Shown here one piece after another: positions 1 through 5,106 of a DNA stretch of 5,106 bases. Position numbers and translations under genes: made by a program. The notes beneath the pieces are model-generated. The model was given only the letters and a program-made list of their open reading frames with translations, searched no databases and was not told where the DNA came from. This stretch comes from Pseudomonadota bacterium (GTDB lineage Bacteria; Pseudomonadota; Gammaproteobacteria; Xanthomonadales; Xanthomonadaceae), in contig JAEXNZ010000319.1 of NCBI GenBank assembly GCA_023439425.1, positions 1 through 5,106 on the forward strand, given 5' to 3'. Each line of letters begins with the position of its first letter. Position 1 is the stretch's first letter.

Positions 1-958
1 CGGGGTCGCTGTCGTCTTCCAGCAGCACGGTGTAGAAGGCGGTTATGCTGCCCTGGACGGTGTTACCGGGGCGCTCGACCAGATGCGGCAGGGCTTCAAA
101 CACCGATGCCGGGAAGCCACGCCGCGCCGGTGGCTCACCGGCGGACAGCGCAACGTCGCGCAGCGCGCGTGCGTAGCGGGTGGCCGAGTCCATCACCAGC
201 AGCACGCGACTGCCCTGCTCGCGGAAGTACTCGGCGATGCGGGTCGCCACCATGGCGGCGTTGACACGGGTGGCCGGCGAGCTGTCCGAGGTGGCCTGTA
301 CGACAATGGTGCGAGCGGCGTGCGGGCTGCCGCTGATGGACTCGACAAAGGCGGCGACCTCGCGACCGCGCTCACCGATCAGGGCGACCACGCGCACATC
401 GCAGTCGGCATTGGTCAACAGCATTTCAACCAGGGTGGTCTTGCCGCAGCCGGCGGCGGCGAATACCCCCATGCGCTGTCCTTCGCCTACGGTAAGCAGC
501 GCGTCGATGGCACGCACACCGGTATCGAACGGGGTATCGATGGCGCGGCGCAGGCGGTAATCCAGCGCAGTTGCCTGCACCGAGGCCGCGCGCCCGACTG
601 GGCTGGCCGCCGGCTCGACGTCCGTGGCCGGACTGCCCAGTCGCTCGACGATCTCGCCAAAGCCATCCACCACACAGCCGAGCAGCTGCGGACCCAGCTG
701 TACCTGCAGCGGCTGACCGGTCGGCACCACCAGCACATCGGCGGCGAGGCGCGACGGCGCGCCGAGCAGCGCCACCGTGGCCACGCCCTCATCGACCCGG
801 GTGACCACGCCGTGGGTAAGCAGCTCGGCATAGCCGGCGGAGCGACGGACATGACAATGCTCCCCTACCGCGACCTGCGGCAGTGGCACGCGCAGCTCAC
901 CGGCGCGCAGCGCCAGCGGTCGCGCACAGGGACGCCACAGGGGCACGGCCGGATTCAC
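1..958 (-). CDS. sctN: Type III secretion system ATPase SctN (InvC/Spa47 type), 3' end beyond window
   Basis: This is the hexameric ATPase at the cytoplasmic base of the injectisome, which releases chaperones and unfolds substrates below the SctV export gate. The frame is open to the window edge, giving 319 visible residues. InvC is about 430 residues, so roughly 110 C-terminal residues are missing here. An N-terminal beta-barrel-like domain occupies about 20-90. RAIDTPFDTGVRAID lies at 138-152. The Walker A motif AAAGCGKT (167-174) has Lys173, GERGRE (195-200) carries the probable catalytic Glu196, and the Walker B strand VLLVMD ends at Asp257. RYARALRD and GSITAFYTVLLEDD follow, as in InvC. 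Position 259 is Ala where the family normally has Leu (DSATR for DSLTR). The start is a GTG at 958-956 overlapping the chaperone stop as GTGA. I see no good Shine-Dalgarno site, so translational coupling is inferred. Flagellar FliI and F1 beta are more distant alternatives, excluded by the neighbours. Confidence 0.96.
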   Translation of the reverse strand, partial: MNPAVPLWRPCARPLALRAGELRVPLPQVAVGEHCHVRRSAGYAELLTHGVVTRVDEGVATVALLGAPSRLAADVLVVPTGQPLQVQLGPQLLGCVVDGFGEIVERLGSPATDVEPAASPVGRAASVQATALDYRLRRAIDTPFDTGVRAIDALLTVGEGQRMGVFAAAGCGKTTLVEMLLTNADCDVRVVALIGERGREVAAFVESISGSPHAARTIVVQATSDSSPATRVNAAMVATRIAEYFREQGSRVLLVMDSATRYARALRDVALSAGEPPARRGFPASVFEALPHLVERPGNTVQGSITAFYTVLLEDDSDP

Positions 959-1350
959 CGCAGCAGTGCCTGTAGTTCGAGCACGCGCCCGTGGAAGCTC
1001 TCAATGGCCTCTGCCATCAGCGAGGACTGGTGCTGGCAGTCGGTCAGCAGCATGCCGCCGACCAGACAGGCATCGTCGATGACGCGCAGCGACAGGCAGC
1101 CATTGGCGAAGTGCGCGGACGGTGCCGACAGCGCGGTCAGGAGTTCTTCAGCGCGGTTGCTGAATCGCATGTCCGGCGAGGTATCCAGCCGGCCCCACAG
1201 GAACACCGTGTCACCCACCGGATCGAGCAGCAGCTCGCCGACGTCGGCAAAACCCATCACCACTGTGGAATGCGTATCGAACTGGAACCGCGACGGGTCA
1301 CAGCCCAACTCATTCAAGGCGGCGTTGAGGGTATCGAGCAGGTGGTTCAT
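955..1350 (-). CDS. Type III secretion chaperone, InvB/Spa15 family
   Basis: This small acidic cytoplasmic protein of 131 residues is close in length to InvB (about 135). The InvB-like hallmarks are GCDPS at 16-20, DTHSTVVM at 25-32 and FLWGRL at 50-55, matching GCDPS, DSHSTIVL and VWIWAQL of InvB as I recall them. Class IB chaperones of this family are homodimers that bind the N-terminal chaperone-binding region of several effectors and target them to the ATPase and export gate. InvB serves SipA, SopE, SopE2 and SopA, and Spa15 serves several Ipa/Osp effectors. Its place between sctV and sctN is the invB position. The ATG at 1350-1348 overlaps the sctV stop as ATGA, and only a weak AGAAG lies three bases upstream, so coupled translation is likely. 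Four cysteines are present (17, 85, 94, 105). The cargo is not in this window. The family call rests on motifs and position; the specific effectors are unknown. Confidence 0.9.
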   Translation of the reverse strand: MNHLLDTLNAALNELGCDPSRFQFDTHSTVVMGFADVGELLLDPVGDTVFLWGRLDTSPDMRFSNRAEELLTALSAPSAHFANGCLSLRVIDDACLVGGMLLTDCQHQSSLMAEAIESFHGRVLELQALLR

Positions 1351-3410
1351 ATGCTTCTCATGACATCAAGGGTGACCGCATCGGAGATCTCTCCGAACGA
1401 AAGCACCGGGGTGGAGGGGAGTTTGTTTTCGATGAACCGCTTGACGAAGCGGCGGATGTCCGGGGCCACCATCAGCACCACATCGGGGCGATAGGCGGAC
1501 ACTTCGCCCACGTGCAGGGCAAAGCGGTCCATCAGTTCATTGGATTCAGTCGGCTCGAGATTCAGATAGGCCGCGCCCTGGCTCTGGCGGATGCCGCTGC
1601 GGATCTGGTCCTCGACCTGGCTGGAAACGAGAATCGCGGGAATGCGGCCGTCACGGGCGAAGCGCGCCGAGATGTAACGGGCCAGTGCACTGCGCACGTG
1701 TTCAACCAGCAGGATCACATCCTTCTCGCGCTGCCCCCACTGGGCCAGGGTTTCCAGCACCACCTTCATGTTGCGGATGGACACGTCTTCCCGAAGCAGG
1801 CGCTGCAGCACTTCCGCCACGCGCTGGATGGGCATATGGCGGTAGGCCTCCTTGACCAGCTCGGGGAAGCGCTTCTCCAGCGCATCCAGCACGTGCTTGG
1901 CTTCTTGGATGCCGAACAGTTCGCCGACGTTGCGCAGGACCGCGCCATGCACAAGACGACGCAGCTCCTCGTAGTCGGTGGCGACTTCGCACCCCATCGC
2001 CAGCACATCGGCCTGCGACGCGGCCGGCACCCAACGCGCCACCGCACCGTCATGCGGCACGGTCAAGCCCATGTTCAGCGCATCGAGTTCGTCCTGACGA
2101 CCGAGCACGCGCACGTGACCGCCGACCACCTGGCCGCTGGCGGCGGGGATCTCATTGATCAACACCTTGACCTGGTGTTCCTGGGTGGGCTCGTGTAGGC
2201 GCAGAACGAACGCGGCCAGCTGCATGCCGGTGTTGATGAAGGCGTCGTTGCGCAGCTGCTCCTCCCATTTGCCGGCGGTCGCCGCCTCGTGCAGCGGGCC
2301 GGGCAGAAGCAGGATCAGCGGCAGGGTTTCGCTGGTGAGGTTGCCGCTGCTGGTGCCGCTGGCATCCGTGCTGGCGGTTGCACCCGCGGTACCTGTGGCA
2401 CCCGTCCCGGATGCCGATTCCGCAGTGGAACCACGGCGCATGCGCCAGAACAGCATGGCCGCCAGGCCAATGGCCAGACCGGCGAACACCGGCAGCGGGA
2501 AGCCGGGCAGGAAGCCCATCAGCAGGATCAGGATGGCCCCGATGGCCAGCACCACGTTGCTGTTGAACAGCTCGCCCAGAATGCTGGCACCCAGGTTGTT
2601 GTCCTCGCCGCTGACCCGGGTGACGATGAAGCCGGCGCTGATGCAGATCAGCAGCGCGGGAATCTGCGCCACCAGGCCATCGCCGATGGTCAGCAGGGTG
2701 AAGGTGTTCAGCGCCTCACCGAACGGCATGCCATGCTGCAGCATGCCCACCGCGATGCCGCCGAACAGATTGACGAACACGATGACAATGCCGGCGATGG
2801 CGTCGCCCTTCACGAACTTCATGGCACCGTCGTACGAGCCGTACAGCTGGCTTTCGCGTTCGACGTCGCGACGGCGGCGCTGCGCCTCTTCCGAGGTAAT
2901 GGCTTCGGCACGCAGATCGGCGTCGATGCTCATCTGCTTGCCGGGCATGCCATCCAGCGAGAAGCGCGCGACCACTTCACCAATACGCTCGGAGCCCTTG
3001 GTGATGACGATGAACTGCACCAGGGTGATGATGGCGAAGATGACCGCGCCCACCACCAGGTTATCGGCCACCACGAATTCGCCGAAGGCGTTGATGATGT
3101 GCCCGGCATCGGCGTCGACCAGGATCAGACGGCTGGTGCTGACCGACAGCGCCAGCCGCATCAGCGTGGTGAACAACAACACCGAGGGGAAGGTGGAGAA
3201 GCTGAGGATGCGCTCCACGTAGAACGAGCTGAGGAAGATGACGATGGCCACCGCCATGTTCAGCGCGATCAGCAGGTCCACCACGATGGTCGGCAGCGGG
3301 ATGATGAGCATGGCCACCACCACCGCCATCAGCACCACCAGCGCCAGTTCCGGGCGCAGCATGCCGCGCACGCGTGCGCTCAGACCGCCAGAATTCAGGG
3401 CCGCGCTCAT
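1347..3410 (-). CDS. sctV: Type III secretion export gate protein SctV (InvA/MxiA type, FHIPEP family)
   Basis: This is the major export-apparatus membrane protein. It forms a nonameric ring in the inner membrane with a cytoplasmic ring that receives chaperone-substrate complexes and takes part in proton-motive-force-driven export. It has 687 residues (InvA has 685). About eight hydrophobic segments are visible, near 21-39, 42-61, 70-90, 114-136, 203-224, 240-264, 286-301 and 304-322. The conserved FHIPEP loop lies at 137-200 and contains ITKGSER, ARFSLDGMPGKQMSIDAD (148-165) and RESQLYGSYDGAMKF. GDGLVAQIPALL is at 243-254. The cytoplasmic domain runs from about 360 to 687, with FGIQEAKHVLD (499-509), REKDVILLVEH and a final SFGEISDAVTLDVMRSI close to the InvA C terminus. 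The linker at 327-358 is unusually simple in composition. The ATG overlaps the sctW stop as ATGA, with a G-run five bases upstream. The frame is intact. FlhA is the flagellar paralogue; the neighbours and InvA-like motifs exclude it. Confidence 0.98.
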   Translation of the reverse strand: MSAALNSGGLSARVRGMLRPELALVVLMAVVVAMLIIPLPTIVVDLLIALNMAVAIVIFLSSFYVERILSFSTFPSVLLFTTLMRLALSVSTSRLILVDADAGHIINAFGEFVVADNLVVGAVIFAIITLVQFIVITKGSERIGEVVARFSLDGMPGKQMSIDADLRAEAITSEEAQRRRRDVERESQLYGSYDGAMKFVKGDAIAGIVIVFVNLFGGIAVGMLQHGMPFGEALNTFTLLTIGDGLVAQIPALLICISAGFIVTRVSGEDNNLGASILGELFNSNVVLAIGAILILLMGFLPGFPLPVFAGLAIGLAAMLFWRMRRGSTAESASGTGATGTAGATASTDASGTSSGNLTSETLPLILLLPGPLHEAATAGKWEEQLRNDAFINTGMQLAAFVLRLHEPTQEHQVKVLINEIPAASGQVVGGHVRVLGRQDELDALNMGLTVPHDGAVARWVPAASQADVLAMGCEVATDYEELRRLVHGAVLRNVGELFGIQEAKHVLDALEKRFPELVKEAYRHMPIQRVAEVLQRLLREDVSIRNMKVVLETLAQWGQREKDVILLVEHVRSALARYISARFARDGRIPAILVSSQVEDQIRSGIRQSQGAAYLNLEPTESNELMDRFALHVGEVSAYRPDVVLMVAPDIRRFVKRFIENKLPSTPVLSFGEISDAVTLDVMRSI
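2337..2432 (-). other. Low-complexity Ser/Thr/Gly/Ala linker within sctV
   Basis: Codons 327-358 of sctV encode a stretch of almost only Gly, Ala, Ser and Thr, with one Glu, one Asp and one Asn (for example SGTGATGTAGATASTDASGT). It lies just after the last membrane segment and the basic WRMRR, and just before the cytoplasmic domain, where InvA has a highly charged linker of similar length. It is read in frame with no stop. The composition indicates a flexible tether. A role beyond spacing is not shown. Confidence 0.85.
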
Positions 3411-4528
3411 GCCAGCCCCCCGGTGAAGCCGCCGGTGTGGCCGCGATCACGTTTCATGCTTTCCACCACCATTGTCTCCAGTTGCTGCATGGCCACCTCA
3501 CGCGCTTCCGGCCCGACCCAGATCGCGTCGGGCAGGTCTTTGAGGGCACGGCGAAGGGCCTGGATCAAACGCACCCGCTGTTCGGTGGCCAGCGCCACGC
3601 GCGCCGCGGCCAACGGCCCGGCAAACAGACCTTTCCAGTCCTGCAGCCCGCGCACCACGTCCAGCAGGCCAATCACCACGGCGTCGGCGCGGGTGGCCAT
3701 GCGGGTCAGCAGGCCGGTGCGCTGGATGTCGTCCACCAGCAGCTGGTCCACCGAACGCAGCACGGCCAGCTTGCGCACCTGCCCGAGCAGGTAGCCGAAC
3801 TCCAGCAGCGATGCGCTGGGATCAAGCGAGAACATGTCGGCGGCGATGGCCTGTTCCATGAAATCGACGATGACCGCGCGCCGTTCAAACCCGTACTGCT
3901 CGATCCAGGCGATGTATTCACCTGCGCAGTCCTGCGGATTGCCGAGAAAATCGCGATAGCTCTGGCGCAGCGCGCGCGCCGAAAGCTGCGCGTTGCGGGA
4001 AGCGAGCCGCGCCTTGACCGCGACGTTGGCCCCGCCGCGCATGGCGGCACCGTTGCCTTGTGCGGCCTGTTCCTCGAGCAGCTGTTCCAGCGTGGCTTCG
4101 AGCAGCTCGCGCATGGCTTCCAGCTCGTCCTCGCCGAGCAGCGCGCGCAGCACCGCCAGCACGTCGCTGGGATCGGGGAAGAGCTGCTTCAGCAGCGACA
4201 TCACCTGCGAAGGGCTGCGCATGCCACCGAGCTGTTCACGGAAGCCGGACAGCTTCTGGTGGACTTTTTCGTCCAGCACGTGGTCGATCCACGCTTCGGG
4301 TGCGCCGGTGCCAGCCGCGTTCTGCTGGTCGCGCCGGCGCTGCAGCGAGGCCATCAGTGCCCCGATGTCGTCGGCCATCGCGAACGCCTTAGCCAGCTCA
4401 CCTGGCCGTCGCGGAGCCGGCGCCTGGGTGCGGGAATCGTCGTTGCCTTCGGCTTGCTGGGTCGCGGACTGGCGTGCCGGCAGCACCCGCACGGCGGGTG
4501 CCGGGCTGTTAATCGCGGGAAGCGCCAT
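3407..4528 (-). CDS. sctW: Type III secretion gatekeeper SctW (InvE/MxiC family)
   Basis: This cytoplasmic gatekeeper binds the sorting machinery and export gate, blocks premature effector secretion and favours translocators before host contact. It has 373 residues, like InvE (about 372), and is a single polypeptide rather than a split YopN plus TyeA pair. Residues 1-43 are Pro/Ala/Gln-rich and probably disordered, as expected for a secretion signal. Helical repeats follow. FPDPSD (117-122) before an AVLRALL helix corresponds to FKDPSD in MxiC. The block GGANVAVKARL (165-175), the following YRDFL, YIAWIEQYGFERR (205-217), and IVDFMEQAIAADM (220-232) parallels AGINSAIQAKL, YIEWLGNFGFNHR and IVNFVEQSLIVDM of MxiC, as recalled. 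The tail ends in a short Gly/Thr repeat (TGGFTGGLA). The ATG was chosen because GGAGG sits six bases upstream and the length fits the family. The gene overlaps the end of sctC by 20 bp and sctV by 4 bp. Confidence 0.94.
   Translation of the reverse strand: MALPAINSPAPAVRVLPARQSATQQAEGNDDSRTQAPAPRRPGELAKAFAMADDIGALMASLQRRRDQQNAAGTGAPEAWIDHVLDEKVHQKLSGFREQLGGMRSPSQVMSLLKQLFPDPSDVLAVLRALLGEDELEAMRELLEATLEQLLEEQAAQGNGAAMRGGANVAVKARLASRNAQLSARALRQSYRDFLGNPQDCAGEYIAWIEQYGFERRAVIVDFMEQAIAADMFSLDPSASLLEFGYLLGQVRKLAVLRSVDQLLVDDIQRTGLLTRMATRADAVVIGLLDVVRGLQDWKGLFAGPLAAARVALATEQRVRLIQALRRALKDLPDAIWVGPEAREVAMQQLETMVVESMKRDRGHTGGFTGGLA
3416..3421 (-). promoter_or_regulatory. Possible weak ribosome binding site of sctV (G-run)
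   Basis: The minus strand has six consecutive G residues, five bases before the sctV ATG at 3410-3408 and inside the last codons of sctW. A G-run is a poor but usable Shine-Dalgarno-like element. Together with the ATGA stop-start overlap it supports this start and suggests coupled translation. The role as a binding site is inferred. Confidence 0.35.
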
Positions 4529-5106
4529 GCGCGGCCTCCAGCTCGGGCAGGCCCTGCTTCAGTTCCTCCAGCACGTCCTGCAGCGGCTCACCCACATCCT
4601 GGCCATACAGCTGCTGCATGCGGGCGGCATCGAGCATGTCGCGCTCGCCCAGCACGCGCGGCTGGATCAGAAACACGCGCACAAGGTTGTCGTGGCTGCG
4701 GGTATCCTGGCCGAACAGCTTGCCGACCCCGGGCACGCGGCGCAGGCCGGGAATGCCACTTTTGCCGTTGTCCAGTTGACGCCGGGTGTAACCGCCGATC
4801 AGCAGGCTGAGCTGGTGCGGCACGCGCGCGACGGTGTCGATCATGGTGCGGCTGACCAGCGGCAGACCGGTGTCGAAGCCGGATGCGCTGGCACCGCCGT
4901 CTTCCACCGCCAGCTGCAGCTCCACCTCTTCCATGCTGGAAATGCGCGGGCGAACGCTGACCAGCGTGCCGTAGGTGACCTGGTCCAGCTCGACCGCTTT
5001 TTCGCCAATCAACTGGGTGTAGAAGGTCTGGTTGCTGTCGAAGTACGCCGGCACGTTCTCCTGGGTCAGCAGCACCGGGCGCGAGACGATCTGTGCGTCG
5101 CCGGTG
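4509..5106 (-). CDS. sctC: Type III secretion outer-membrane secretin SctC (InvG/MxiD type), C-terminal part
   Basis: This is the C-terminal 198 residues of the secretin that forms the outer-membrane ring of the injectisome. The frame continues past the window edge. A GTG at 5075-5073 is internal rather than the start, because conserved secretin sequence (AQIVSRP) precedes it. Numbering visible residues from the edge, AQIVSRPVLLTQEN is at 4-17, GTLVSVRPRI at 46-55 and the paired beta strands ending LLIGGY at 101-106. The secretin signature IPGLRRVPGVGKLF is at 118-131 and the closing strand LVRVFLIQPRVL at 141-152. The last 45 residues are polar and probably helical (LQDVLEELKQGLPELEAA). They correspond in position to the S domain, which in InvG-type secretins binds the pilotin lipoprotein. 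Both the pilotin and the N-terminal ring domains lie outside the window. The type II secretion secretin GspD is the main alternative; the following sctW-sctV-sctN genes exclude it. Confidence 0.96.
   Translation of the reverse strand, partial: TGDAQIVSRPVLLTQENVPAYFDSNQTFYTQLIGEKAVELDQVTYGTLVSVRPRISSMEEVELQLAVEDGGASASGFDTGLPLVSRTMIDTVARVPHQLSLLIGGYTRRQLDNGKSGIPGLRRVPGVGKLFGQDTRSHDNLVRVFLIQPRVLGERDMLDAARMQQLYGQDVGEPLQDVLEELKQGLPELEAAHGASRD
4535..4539 (-). promoter_or_regulatory. Ribosome binding site of sctW
   Basis: The minus strand reads GGAGG, six bases before the ATG at 4528-4526. It lies inside the end of sctC. It is the only clear Shine-Dalgarno match among the four gene starts in this window, and it fixes the sctW start within the 20 bp overlap. 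It suggests that sctW can be initiated independently, whereas the downstream genes rely more on coupling to the gene before them. Confidence 0.7.

Noticed and set aside
83..1363. Plus-strand open frame of 426 codons opposite sctN and the chaperone
   Set aside because: It is a shadow of sctN and the chaperone gene, with a Gly/Arg/His-rich product and no domain or good ribosome binding site.
2732..2745. Perfect 14 bp palindrome CATGCTGCAGCATG, flanked by a further GGCATG/CATGCC pair
   Set aside because: It lies inside sctV, where it encodes the conserved-region segment GMLQHGM. It has no T-tract and no position suited to an operator or terminator, so it is most likely chance from repeated Gly-Met codons.
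2155..3222. Plus-strand open frame of 355 codons opposite sctV
   Set aside because: Its Ser/Met/Pro/Arg-rich product mirrors the SctV codons, and it has no independent support.
2289..3794. Plus-strand open frame of 501 codons opposite sctV and sctW
   Set aside because: It is antisense to two well-supported T3SS genes. Its product is rich in His, Gln, Asp and Arg with no recognisable domain, as expected from reading GC-rich codons on the opposite strand.
3374..4810. Plus-strand open frame of 478 codons opposite sctW and sctC
   Set aside because: It spans three overlapping genes on the other strand, has a His/Gln/Arg/Ala-rich low-information product, and reflects the scarcity of stops in GC-rich DNA.
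4509..5075. GTG at 5075-5073 as the start of a separate small gene
   Set aside because: The frame continues upstream to the window edge with secretin-specific residues (AQIVSRP), so the GTG is an internal Val codon of sctC.
1..5106. Flagellar export genes (flhA, fliI) as an alternative reading
   Set aside because: The secretin, InvE-type gatekeeper and InvB-type chaperone have no flagellar counterparts, and the SctV and SctN motifs are closest to InvA and InvC.

Overview
The window is a piece of a type III secretion system (T3SS) operon, coding on the minus strand from end to end. In transcription order, from high to low coordinates, it holds the end of the outer-membrane secretin SctC (4509-5106, start outside the window), the gatekeeper SctW (3407-4528), the export-gate protein SctV (1347-3410), a small InvB/Spa15-type chaperone (955-1350) and the first three quarters of the ATPase SctN (1-958, end outside the window). 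No intergenic DNA is present: neighbouring genes overlap by 20, 4, 4 and 4 bp.

The gene order secretin - gatekeeper - export gate - chaperone - ATPase is that of invG-invE-invA-invB-invC in Salmonella SPI-1, and the protein motifs agree. This places the system in the Inv-Mxi-Spa family of injectisomes rather than the Hrp1/Hrp2, Ysc or Ssa/Esc families. It is not flagellar, because it contains a secretin, a gatekeeper and an InvB-type chaperone.

The DNA is GC-rich, with a strong preference for G or C at third codon positions. This excludes the usual enteric hosts of SPI-1 and suggests a high-GC beta- or gammaproteobacterium. Xanthomonadaceae, Burkholderia and Chromobacterium are all known to include members with Inv/SPI-1-type systems. 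The window alone cannot name the genus. No atypical composition, insertion sequence, tRNA or integrase is visible here.

The products act together. SctC forms the outer-membrane ring through which substrates leave. SctV forms the inner-membrane export gate, with a cytoplasmic ring that docks chaperones and substrates. SctN strips chaperones and unfolds cargo beneath SctV. SctW holds back effector export until host contact and ranks translocators ahead of effectors. The InvB-like chaperone delivers effectors encoded elsewhere. All five reading frames are intact within the window. Points worth a second look are the neutral Ser/Thr/Gly/Ala linker in SctV, a DSATR variant of the usual DSLTR motif in SctN, the fully overlapping gene layout, and the unknown cargo of the chaperone. 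I found no evidence of a new type of system.
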